Assembly: GCF_030042015.1 (NCBI RefSeq)
Contig: NZ_JASIAL010000290.1
Location: 1-7,667 of the forward strand
Source: Trebonia sp030042015
GTDB lineage: Bacteria > Actinomycetota > Actinomycetes > Streptosporangiales > Streptosporangiaceae
DNA: 7,667 nucleotides
Direction: 5' to 3'
How positions within the stretch are numbered: position 1 is the first letter of the stretch; every line of letters begins with the position of its first letter. Under the pieces are notes generated by a model. It ran no database searches, had not been told where the DNA came from, and was given only the letters and a program-made list of their open reading frames with translations. The translations under genes were made by a program, and so were the position numbers. This document shows positions 1 to 6,163 of this stretch, piece after piece.

Positions 1-23
1 CCGCCAAACCGGGCCCGCCGCAA

Positions 24-51
24 GTCAGGAAGCCAGGAAGTCAGGAAGTCA
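24..51. repeat. Short 8-bp tandem repeat at the end of the PLP enzyme gene
   Basis: Three head-to-tail copies of the 8-mer G(T/C)CAGGAA lie at 24-31, 32-39 and 40-47, followed by a partial fourth copy (GTCA, 48-51). The partial copy overlaps the TGA stop of the minus-strand gene, so on that strand TGACTTCC recurs just after the stop. The pattern looks like replication slippage. I see no stable hairpin plus T-run in 1-48 that would make it a terminator. Confidence 0.7.
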
Positions 52-1161
52 CGCCTGCAGCGCCGCGCCGATGTCGGCGATGAGGTCGGCGGCCGGCTCG
101 ACGCCCGCCGACAGCCGGATCAGCGTGCCGGGCGCCGTCTCGGCGGCCCAGCGCGCCCGCCGCTCCCACGTTGACTCCACGCCGCCGAAGCTCGTGGCGG
201 GCACCACCAGCCGCGACGCGCCGACCACGGCGTCGGCGTCCGCCGCGGTGCCGGCGAGCTCGAACGACAGCAGCGGCCCGAACCCCGCCGCCATCTGCCG
301 CCGCGCCACCTCCAGCGTCGCCGGGCTGGTCCCCGGGTAGTGCACCGCGGTGACCCGCGGGTGCCCGGCCAGGAACCGCGCGAGAGCCAGCGCGTTCGCC
401 GACTGGCGCTCGATCCGCAGCGGCAGCGTCTTGATGCCGCGCAGCACCAGCCAGCTCTCGAACGGCCCGGGGACGCCGCCGCCCGCGGTCCGCCAGGCGC
501 GCACCTCCGCGGCCAGCGCCGGGTCCCTGGTGACGACCGCGCCGCCGAGCACGTCGGAATGGCCGGAGACCGACTTGGTCAGCGAGTACAACGACGCAAG
601 CGCGCCGAACTCGAGCGGCTTTTGCAGCAACCCGGTCGCCACCGTGTTGTCCACGACGAACGGCGCGCCGCTCGCCGCGGCGAGCTGCCCGAGCCTGGCG
701 AGGTCGGCGACCCGCAGCAGCGGGTTGGTGGGCGTCTCCGCCCACAGGACGGTCGGCCCCCGGCCAAGCGCGCGCGCGACCGCGCCCAGGTCGAGCAGGT
801 CGACCGTCACCGGCTCGGCGCCGTGCGGCCGCAGCCTGGCCGCGAGCGCCCGCGTGTTGTAGTAGCCATCCCGCGCGAACACGATCGCCGCCCGGCCGTC
901 CGCCAGCGCGAGCAGCAGCGCCATCGACGCGGCCTGCCCGGACGCGAACGTGACGGCGGCGGCGCCCGGTCCCTCGATCGCGGCAAGCGCCTCCTCGACC
1001 GCGGCCCAGCCCGGGTTGCCCTCCCGCCCGTAGCCGCGGCCAGGCTCGGGCTCGCCCTGTGACACGTACGTGCTCGTGGCCAGCAGCGGCGGCGCCAGCG
1101 GCGCGCCCGCCGTCCGCTCGGTTCCCGCGTGCACGAGCCTCGACTGCTCGCTGAAATTCAT
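49..1161 (-). CDS. PLP-dependent trans-sulfuration family enzyme (cystathionine gamma-synthase/lyase-like)
   Basis: This is a cytosolic fold-type I PLP enzyme of the Cys/Met metabolism family (MetB, cystathionine gamma-lyase, O-acyl-homoserine sulfhydrylases). Members carry out gamma- or beta-replacement or elimination on homoserine esters, cystathionine or related amino acids. Visible motifs in the 370-residue protein are YGREGNP (44-50), the PLP-phosphate loop FASGQAA (72-78), ETPTNP (142-147), DNTVATG with the ring-pairing Asp171, and SLTKSVSGHSD with the Schiff-base Lys196. Near the C-terminus, ATSFGGVESTWERR fits the actinobacterial subgroup often annotated as cystathionine gamma-lyase/synthase. 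Length matches the family (about 370-400 aa). I chose the ATG at 1161 because GGGAG (1172-1176) lies 10 nt upstream. An ATG at 1170 (373 aa) is possible, but that same motif would then almost abut it. The reading frame stays open to 1464, but the extra N-terminus is low-complexity and overlaps ftsW. The exact reaction cannot be decided from sequence alone. It is divergent from the division genes and functionally unrelated to them. Confidence 0.9.
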   Translation of the reverse strand: MNFSEQSRLVHAGTERTAGAPLAPPLLATSTYVSQGEPEPGRGYGREGNPGWAAVEEALAAIEGPGAAAVTFASGQAASMALLLALADGRAAIVFARDGYYNTRALAARLRPHGAEPVTVDLLDLGAVARALGRGPTVLWAETPTNPLLRVADLARLGQLAAASGAPFVVDNTVATGLLQKPLEFGALASLYSLTKSVSGHSDVLGGAVVTRDPALAAEVRAWRTAGGGVPGPFESWLVLRGIKTLPLRIERQSANALALARFLAGHPRVTAVHYPGTSPATLEVARRQMAAGFGPLLSFELAGTAADADAVVGASRLVVPATSFGGVESTWERRARWAAETAPGTLIRLSAGVEPAADLIADIGAALQA

Positions 1162-1279
1162 GAAGCCCATTCTCCCGAACGATCCGGGCCGACTGCCCAG
1201 CCCAGCCCATCTCCCGCAGTTGCGCGACACGCGGCGGATGTGCCCGGTATGCGCGCGCGCGGCGCGGAAACTAGAGGAC
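1162..1279. other. Divergent intergenic region between the PLP enzyme gene and ftsW
   Basis: About 118 bp separate the two divergent starts. It is GC-rich, with an alternating GC run near 1251-1262. I find no convincing plus-strand promoter for ftsW: TTGCGC at 1220-1225 has no TANNNT at 16-18 nt, and TATGCG at 1248 is 22 nt away. The right end holds a minus-strand promoter candidate and a palindrome, listed separately. The ftsW promoter may lie inside the PLP enzyme gene or be of a non-standard type. Confidence 0.6.
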
Positions 1280-1299
1280 ATGCATGTCCGCGCGGTCAG
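1270..1299 (-). promoter_or_regulatory. Candidate promoter for the PLP enzyme gene
   Basis: On the minus strand CTGACC (1299-1294) and TCTAGT (1275-1270) are separated by 18 bp, resembling a weak housekeeping-sigma promoter (TTGACA / TATAAT, 4 of 6 matches in each). TAGTTT (1273-1268) is an alternative -10 with a 20-bp spacer. Transcription would begin near 1262 and give a leader of about 100 nt. The -35 element would lie inside the start of ftsW, and the spacer is largely filled by the palindrome at 1276-1289. This rests on motif match only. Confidence 0.3.
1276..1289. promoter_or_regulatory. Perfect 14-bp palindrome, candidate operator
   Basis: GGACATGCATGTCC is identical to its reverse complement. 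It covers the ATG at 1280 (likely ftsW start) and fills most of the spacer of the candidate minus-strand promoter, so a bound protein could affect both directions. The form GAC-N6-GTC shares its core with TAGAC-N6-GTCTA, which I recall as the site of McbR, the TetR-type repressor of sulfur amino acid genes in Corynebacterium. The flanks differ, so this is only a suggestion. The palindrome itself is certain; operator function is inference. Confidence 0.4.
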
Positions 1300-2647
1300 T
1301 GATCCCGCCGTCGGCGCGCTGGGACCTGACGACGACGAGGAGCCGCGGCTCCGCGTGGCCGCGAGCGGCCGCGCGGAGCCTCCCGCGCTGGGCGCGCTCG
1401 GGGCGCTCGGGGCGCTCAGGGAACACCTGCGCGCCTGGCGCGCGCTGGCCGGCCGGCCGCTCACGCCGTATTACCTGATCGTGGGCATCACCACGCTGCT
1501 GCTCGGCCTCGGCCTCGTCATGGTGCTGTCGACCGCCTCGGTGACGGACCTGGCCGACGGCCTGTCGCCGTACTACGACTTCGAGCGGCAGCTGCTCGGC
1601 ATCGCGGTGGGCCTGCCGATCATGTGGCTGGCGGCGCGCTCGTCGCCGCGGTTGTTCCGCGCGGCGGCCTACCCGCTGCTCGCGGTGTCGGTCATCGGCC
1701 TGGCGCTGACGCTGATCCACGGCGTCGGCGTGTCGCAAAACGGCGCGTCCCGGTGGATCGCGATCGGCTCGCTGCAGTTCCAGCCGTCCGAACTGGCCAA
1801 GCTCGCGCTCGCGGTGTGGGGCGCCGACCTGCTGGCGCGCAAGGAGAAGCTGGGCCTGCTCGCCGACTGGCGGCACCTCCTCGTGCCGCTGATGCCGGGA
1901 ACCGCGGTGCTTGCCCTGCTCGTGCTTGTCGGCGACGACCTCGGCACCACGTTCATCCTGCTGATGGTCTTCCTCGCGCTGCTGTGGATCGCGGGCACCC
2001 CTGGGCGGGTCTTCACCGCGCTGCTGATCCTGATGGGGCTGGTGCTCTTGCTGCTCGTGGTGACGGAGCCGTACCGCATGCAGCGCCTCCTCGGGTACGT
2101 GAACCAGACGAACACCAACCCGGTCGGGCAGAACATGCAGAGCATCCAGGGCAAGTACGCGCTTGGGTCCGGCGGGATCTTCGGCGTCGGCCTCGGGGCC
2201 AGCAGGGAGAAGTGGGGGTGGCTGCCCGACTCCACGAGCGACTTCATCTTCGCGGTCATCGGCGAGGAATTCGGGCTGGTCGGCACGCTGTGCGTCACCG
2301 CGCTGTACGGCGGCCTCGGCTACGCCGGGCTGCGGGTGGCGCGGCGCGCCACAGACACGTTCAGCCGGCTGGCGGCCGCCGCGATCACGACCTGGATCGT
2401 CATGCAGGCCGTGGTGAACATCGGCGCGGTGATCGGCGTGCTGCCGATCACCGGCGTGCCGCTCCCGCTGGTGTCCGAGGGACTGTCGTCGGTGCTCGTG
2501 ACGATGGTCGCGCTCGGTATGCTCATGTCGTTCGCGCGGCGGGAACCCGGTGCCGCGCAGGCTTTGGCCGCGCGTGGTCCGAGCGCGCTGTCCCGCGTTC
2601 TAAGCTGGCTTGGCCCCAGAACGCGACGAGCGAGGAGCATGGAATGA
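1280..2647 (+). CDS. ftsW: FtsW, septal SEDS peptidoglycan glycosyltransferase
   Basis: FtsW is the multi-spanning membrane enzyme that polymerises lipid II into glycan strands at the septum, acting with a class B penicillin-binding protein. From the ATG at 1280 the protein has 455 residues: a cytoplasmic N-terminus of about 60 with a GAL-GAL-GAL repeat (38-46), then about ten hydrophobic segments starting at 64-85. Family motifs are NGASRWI (154-160), QPSELAKL (168-175), the long extracellular loop at about 263-320, LPDSTSDFIFAVIGEE (315-330) with Asp321 at the catalytic aspartate position of SEDS proteins, and PITGVPLPLVSEGLSS (389-404). The last motif normally reads SxGG and has Leu for the second Gly. 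The start is uncertain: AGAGGA ends 1 nt before the 1280 ATG, which is too close, while GTG 1355 (430 aa) has GAGGAG 12 nt upstream. FtsW is preferred over RodA because of its place before murG. The stop overlaps the murG start by 4 nt. Confidence 0.93.
   Translation: MHVRAVSDPAVGALGPDDDEEPRLRVAASGRAEPPALGALGALGALREHLRAWRALAGRPLTPYYLIVGITTLLLGLGLVMVLSTASVTDLADGLSPYYDFERQLLGIAVGLPIMWLAARSSPRLFRAAAYPLLAVSVIGLALTLIHGVGVSQNGASRWIAIGSLQFQPSELAKLALAVWGADLLARKEKLGLLADWRHLLVPLMPGTAVLALLVLVGDDLGTTFILLMVFLALLWIAGTPGRVFTALLILMGLVLLLLVVTEPYRMQRLLGYVNQTNTNPVGQNMQSIQGKYALGSGGIFGVGLGASREKWGWLPDSTSDFIFAVIGEEFGLVGTLCVTALYGGLGYAGLRVARRATDTFSRLAAAAITTWIVMQAVVNIGAVIGVLPITGVPLPLVSEGLSSVLVTMVALGMLMSFARREPGAAQALAARGPSALSRVLSWLGPRTRRARSME
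1391..1417 (+). repeat. 9-bp tandem repeat in ftsW encoding (Gly-Ala-Leu)3
   Basis: Three in-frame 9-bp units (GGCGCGCTC, then GGGGCGCTC twice) encode GALGALGAL at residues 38-46, about 18 residues before the first membrane segment. This short expansion lies in the poorly conserved cytoplasmic N-terminus and is probably of slippage origin. Confidence 0.75.
2632..2637 (+). promoter_or_regulatory. murG ribosome binding site inside ftsW
   Basis: GAGGAG lies within the last codons of ftsW and 6 nt before the ATG at 2644. It fixes the murG start, although the murG frame is open much further upstream. The ATGA overlap suggests translational coupling. Confidence 0.8.
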
Positions 2648-3915
2648 GGGTCGTTCTAGCGGGCGGAGGGACAGCCGGTCATATCGAGCCTGCCCTCGCG
2701 CTTGCCGACGCGCTTGTCCAGGCAGACCGCGGCACGCACGTGACCTGCCTCGGTACCCGGCGCGGCCTGGAGACCCGGCTCGTCCCGCTGCGCGGGTACG
2801 AGCTGTCCCTCATCCCGGCGGTGCCGTTGCCGCGTTCGGTCACGCCGAGCCTGCTCACCGTCCCCGGGCGGCTGGCCGGGGCGGTGCACGCGGTGGGCGC
2901 CATCCTCGACCGGGCGCGCGCGGACGTGCTTGTCGGCTTCGGCGGGTACGTCGCCACGCCCGCGTACCTGGCGGCCAAGCGGCACAAGGTGCCGATCGTC
3001 GTGCACGAGGCGAACCCGTTCCCAGGCATCGCCAACCGGCTCGGCGCCCGGCTCACCCCGTACGTGTTCACCGGCCACCCCGACACCAAGATGCGCAACG
3101 CCCAGTACCTGGGGCTGCCGATCAGGCGGGAGATCGCCGAACTCGACCGGTTCGCGCTCGGCGACAAGGCCCGCGCCCACTTCGGGCTGCGCCCGGACCT
3201 GCCGGTGCTGCTCGTGTTCGGCGGCTCGCAGGGCGCGCGGTCGCTGAACCTGGCGCTGGCGGGCGCCGTCGGCGCGATCCGCACCGCGGGCGTGCAGGTG
3301 CTGCACGTGACCGGCCCGCGCAACGCGGCCGAGGCGGAGCCGCCGGCCGGCGCGGTGCCTTACGTGGCCGTCCCGTACGTCGACAGGATGGACCTCGCCT
3401 ACGCCGCCGCCGACTTCGCCCTCTGCCGGGCCGGCGCGATGACGTGCGCCGAACTCACCGCCGTCGGCCTGCCGGCCGCCTTTGTCCCGCTGCCCATCGG
3501 CAACGGCGAGCAGCGGCTCAACGCGCTGCCGATCGTGCAGCGCGGCGGCGGCCTGCTCGTCGAGGACGACGAGCTCACCCCTGAGTGGATCATGGGCTCG
3601 CTGCTGCCCGTGCTGACCAACATCGACCAGGTGGCCGCGATGTCCGAGGCGGCGGCCGCGCTCGGCCGCCGGGACGCGGACCGCTGGCTGGCCAGGGCGG
3701 TCATCGACATCGTCGCCGCGGAGGCGGCCACCAGGGAGCCCGCGCAGCCCGGTTCGGTACCGGAGCAGGCGTGGGGCCGGGACCGCCCGGCGGGCGCGCC
3801 CGCGCCAGGCAGCCTGTTCACCCCGTCCGCGGGCAGGCAGTTCCCCGCTGGCGGTCAGCCCGCCTCAGGCGGCCAGCACCCGCCGGCGACGGGCAGGCAC
3901 CGGCAGTCGCGGTGA
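2644..3915 (+). CDS. murG: MurG, lipid II synthase (UDP-GlcNAc : lipid I GlcNAc transferase)
   Basis: MurG transfers GlcNAc from UDP-GlcNAc to lipid I at the cytoplasmic face of the membrane, giving lipid II. The 423-residue protein has the two-domain GT-B layout. The N-domain carries the glycine-rich loop GGGTAGHIEP (7-16), GFGGYVATPAY (98-108) and HEANPFPGIANRLGA (121-135). The C-domain carries GGSQGARSLN (193-202), RAGAMTCAEL (262-271) with the ribose-contacting Glu270 region, and PLPIGNGEQRLNA (282-294), the nucleotide and acceptor contact loop. The usual family length is about 355-380, and the recognisable fold ends near residue 360. The remaining 60 residues form a Pro/Gly/Gln/Arg-rich tail with no motif I know. 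The start is set by GAGGAG 6 nt upstream and the ATGA overlap with ftsW; murC follows after 19 nt. Confidence 0.96.
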   Translation: MRVVLAGGGTAGHIEPALALADALVQADRGTHVTCLGTRRGLETRLVPLRGYELSLIPAVPLPRSVTPSLLTVPGRLAGAVHAVGAILDRARADVLVGFGGYVATPAYLAAKRHKVPIVVHEANPFPGIANRLGARLTPYVFTGHPDTKMRNAQYLGLPIRREIAELDRFALGDKARAHFGLRPDLPVLLVFGGSQGARSLNLALAGAVGAIRTAGVQVLHVTGPRNAAEAEPPAGAVPYVAVPYVDRMDLAYAAADFALCRAGAMTCAELTAVGLPAAFVPLPIGNGEQRLNALPIVQRGGGLLVEDDELTPEWIMGSLLPVLTNIDQVAAMSEAAAALGRRDADRWLARAVIDIVAAEAATREPAQPGSVPEQAWGRDRPAGAPAPGSLFTPSAGRQFPAGGQPASGGQHPPATGRHRQSR

Positions 3916-3921
3916 CCTCGC

Positions 3922-3927
3922 AGGAGG
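3922..3927 (+). promoter_or_regulatory. Strong murC ribosome binding site
   Basis: AGGAGG, a full match to the anti-Shine-Dalgarno core, lies in the 19-nt murG-murC gap, 7 nt before the GTG at 3935. It decides that start over the in-frame GTG at 3944. Confidence 0.85.
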
Positions 3928-3934
3928 TCGCCCC

Positions 3935-5377
3935 GTGGGGCTCGTGACTCCCAGCGAACCGGTGCCGCTCGCAGACCTCGGGCGGGTGCACTTCGTGGGC
4001 ATCGGGGGCGCGGGCATGTCGGGGATCGCCCGGATCATGCTGGCCCGCGGCGTGGCCGTGTCCGGCAGCGACGCCGCCCCGTCCGCGGGCCTGCTCGAGC
4101 TCGGCGCGCTGGGCGCCCGGGTGCACGTCGGCCACGCGGCCGGCCATGTCGGCGACGCGGACACGCTCGTGGTGTCAAGCGCGATCCGCCAGGACAACCC
4201 TGAGCTGGCCGAGGCCAGGCGCCGCGGCATCAGGATCCTGCACAGGGCCGCCGCGCTCGCGTCGCTGACGCTGGGCCGCCGGGTGATCGCGGTCACGGGG
4301 ACGCACGGCAAGACGACGACGACGTCGATGATCACCACGGTGCTGCTTGAGACAGGCGCGGACCCTGGCTACGTCATCGGCGGCATCCTCGCCGCCACCG
4401 GCGCCGGGGCGGCCGACGGGGCGGGACAGGACTTCGTCGCCGAGGCGGACGAGAGCGACGGCTCGTTCCTCATGCTGTCCCCCGACGCGGCGGTCATCAC
4501 GAACGTCGAGGCCGACCACCTGGACAACTACGGGACCGCCGAGGCGTACCGGGCGTCGTTCGGCTCGTTCGCGGCCAGGATCGCGCCCGGCGGGCTGCTC
4601 GTGACCTGCGCCGACGACCCCGGAGCGCGGGACCTGGCGGCCCGGGCCGCAGGCCTGCCGCTGCGGGTCCGCACGTACGGGGAGTCGGCGGACGCGGACT
4701 ACCGGGTGAGCCGGACGCGCTGCCGCGGGATGCAGACGTCGTTCACGGTCGGGAGCAAGCCGGGACCGTTCGGGGAAATTGACCTGGAAATCTCCGTGCG
4801 CGTCCCGGGCCGGCACAACGCGCTGAACGCCGCCGCCGCGTTCGCCGCCGCCGTGGAGCTCGGGATCGCGCCGCGGCCCGCGGCCGCCGCGCTCGCCTGC
4901 TACCGCGGCGCCGCCAGGCGGATGGAGCCGAAGGGCGAGGCGGGCGGTGTCCGCGTGCTCGACACCTACGCGCACCATCCGACCGAGCTCGCCGCCGACC
5001 TGCGGGCAGCGCGCGAGATCGCGGCAGGCGGCCGGGTCGTCGCGGTGTTCCAGCCGCACCTGTACAGCCGGACGCGGATCTTCGCGGGTGAGTTCGGCGC
5101 CGCGCTCGGCCTCGCCGACGAGGTCGTGGTGCTCGACGTCTACGCGGCGCGCGAGGACCCCGAGCCCGGGGTCACCGGCCAGCTTGTCGCGGACGCCGTG
5201 CCGGGCGGGGCGGCGCGGTACGTGCCCTCCTTCGAGGACGCGCCGCGGGCGGTCGCGGCGGTCGCCGCGCCCGGTGACCTGGTGCTGACCATGGGGGCGG
5301 GCGACGTCACCAGGCTCGGGCCGCTGGTGCTGCGGGAGCTCGCCGCCGCGTCGGGGACCGGCAGGGACCGCCCGTGA
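3935..5377 (+). CDS. murC: MurC, UDP-N-acetylmuramate--L-alanine ligase
   Basis: MurC is the cytoplasmic ATP-dependent ligase that joins L-alanine to UDP-MurNAc, the first step of stem-peptide assembly. The 480 residues show the three Mur-ligase domains. The N-terminal Rossmann-like domain has HFVGIGGAGMSG (19-30), which binds the UDP substrate. The central ATPase domain has the P-loop TGTHGKTTTT (121-130), EADESDGSF (170-178) and NVEADHLDNYG (190-200). The C-terminal domain has PGRHNALNAAAA (291-302), YAHHPTE (345-351) and FQPHLYSRTR (372-381). HHPTE and FQPHxYSRT separate it from MurD, MurE and MurF. Length is normal and no key motif is missing. The start is GTG at 3935, set by AGGAGG 7 nt upstream. 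The stop overlaps the ftsQ start by 4 nt (GTGA), implying co-translation. Confidence 0.97.
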   Translation: MGLVTPSEPVPLADLGRVHFVGIGGAGMSGIARIMLARGVAVSGSDAAPSAGLLELGALGARVHVGHAAGHVGDADTLVVSSAIRQDNPELAEARRRGIRILHRAAALASLTLGRRVIAVTGTHGKTTTTSMITTVLLETGADPGYVIGGILAATGAGAADGAGQDFVAEADESDGSFLMLSPDAAVITNVEADHLDNYGTAEAYRASFGSFAARIAPGGLLVTCADDPGARDLAARAAGLPLRVRTYGESADADYRVSRTRCRGMQTSFTVGSKPGPFGEIDLEISVRVPGRHNALNAAAAFAAAVELGIAPRPAAAALACYRGAARRMEPKGEAGGVRVLDTYAHHPTELAADLRAAREIAAGGRVVAVFQPHLYSRTRIFAGEFGAALGLADEVVVLDVYAAREDPEPGVTGQLVADAVPGGAARYVPSFEDAPRAVAAVAAPGDLVLTMGAGDVTRLGPLVLRELAAASGTGRDRP

Positions 5378-6126
5378 CCGGCCCGGGGCCGGCGGGCGCG
5401 GCGCGGATCCGCGTGTCCTGGCGCGCGGCGTTCTTCGCGCTGGCCGGGCTTGCCATCCTCGCCGGGGTCGGCTGGGCGCTGCTCGGCTCGCGGCTGCTCG
5501 TGGTCCGCTCGATCACCGTGACGGGAACGCGCCTGGTCACGCCCGCGCAGGTGCTGGCGGCGGCCGACGTTCCGCTCGGCACGCCGCTGCTGCGCGTCGA
5601 CACCGCGCAAGTCGCCAGGCGGGTAGAGGCGATCAGGCAGGTGGCCTCCGCGACCGTGTCCAAGGACTGGCCGGACCACCTGGTGATCGCGATCAGGGAG
5701 CGCGTCCCCGTGGTGGCGGTGCGGCTGGCGGGCGGCGGCTACGACCTCGTGGACGCCACCGGTGTCATCGTCCGCTGGACGAAATCGGCGCCGGCCGGCC
5801 TGCCGCTGTTCCTGACCTCGCTGCCTGGCGGCGCGCTGCGCGGCGACCCGGCCCTGGCGCAGGCATCGGCCGTGCTTGCCGAACTCCCGTCGTGGCTGGC
5901 CAAGTCGGTCGCCGAGCTGGCGGTGACGGGGACGGCCGGCGGCTCGGGCGGCTCGGGCGGCTCGGGCGCGCAGGACCAGGTGACGCTCTACCTGCGGGAC
6001 GCCACGACGGTCGTCTGGGGCGGCACGGACCGGGCCGGGGAAAAGGCCAGGGAACTCGCTGTCCTGATGCGCGGCACCGCAAGCTACTACGACGTGAGCG
6101 CGCCGGGAACGGTCGTGACCAGGTGA
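5374..6126 (+). CDS. ftsQ: FtsQ, POTRA-domain cell division protein
   Basis: FtsQ (DivIB in other Gram-positives) is a bitopic divisome protein that scaffolds FtsL/FtsB partners and thereby the FtsW-FtsI synthase; it has no known enzymatic activity. The 250-residue protein has a short cytoplasmic N-terminus (1-17), one membrane helix (about 18-38), and an extracellular POTRA domain (about 42-112) beginning LLVVRSITVTGTRLV and containing DWPDHLVIAIRERVPV (98-113). A beta domain follows (about 114-245). A Gly-Gly-Ser repeat (189-198) interrupts the beta domain. The start is GTG at 5374, overlapping the murC stop, with AGGGA (5363-5367) 6 nt upstream. Identification rests on the POTRA/FtsQ pattern plus position between murC and ftsZ. 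The family varies strongly in sequence, but the context makes the call secure. Confidence 0.94.
   Translation: MTGPGPAGAARIRVSWRAAFFALAGLAILAGVGWALLGSRLLVVRSITVTGTRLVTPAQVLAAADVPLGTPLLRVDTAQVARRVEAIRQVASATVSKDWPDHLVIAIRERVPVVAVRLAGGGYDLVDATGVIVRWTKSAPAGLPLFLTSLPGGALRGDPALAQASAVLAELPSWLAKSVAELAVTGTAGGSGGSGGSGAQDQVTLYLRDATTVVWGGTDRAGEKARELAVLMRGTASYYDVSAPGTVVTR
5938..5964 (+). repeat. 9-bp tandem repeat in ftsQ encoding (Gly-Gly-Ser)3
   Basis: Three identical in-frame copies of GGCGGCTCG encode GGSGGSGGS at residues 189-197, followed by Gly-Ala. The repeat sits between ELAVTGTA and QDQVTLYLRD, two stretches that look like adjacent strands of the beta domain, so it would form an elongated flexible loop. 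Confidence 0.85.
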
Positions 6127-6163
6127 CCCGGCCACGACACGCCAGGCGGTTCCGCGTGGTTAG

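Noticed and set aside
1162..1464. N-terminal extension of the PLP enzyme to 471 residues
   Set aside because: The extra 100 residues are Ser/Ala/Arg low complexity, overlap ftsW and exceed family length; GGGAG supports the 1161 start.
1284..1478. 64-codon plus-strand frame starting at ATG 1284
   Set aside because: The product is Arg/Ser-rich with no motif and ends inside ftsW. It is kept only as a point in the start-site finding, not as a gene.
1271..1876. Long minus-strand open frame opposite ftsW
   Set aside because: It is antisense to a well-recognised FtsW. Arg/Ala/Gly-rich composition with no motif is typical of shadow frames in high-GC DNA; the same holds for 1669-2298.
1624..2643. 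Extended 5' frame in phase with murG
   Set aside because: It overlaps ftsW out of frame. MurG homology starts at MRVVLAGGGTAGH, and GAGGAG fixes the start at 2644.
2656..3323. Minus-strand open frames opposite murG
   Set aside because: They mirror the murG codons, with no recognisable domain and no ribosome binding site, so I treat them as GC-driven shadows.
4175..5059. Minus-strand open frame opposite murC
   Set aside because: Low-complexity Arg/Gly/Ala product, fully antisense to an intact MurC.
5140..6135. Minus-strand open frame of 331 codons opposite murC/ftsQ
   Set aside because: It spans two coupled sense genes and has shadow composition and no motif.
6132..6159. CCACG...CGTGG inverted repeat after the ftsQ stop as a terminator
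   Set aside because: It has only 5 bp of stem with an 18-nt loop and no following T-run, so it is too weak to call.
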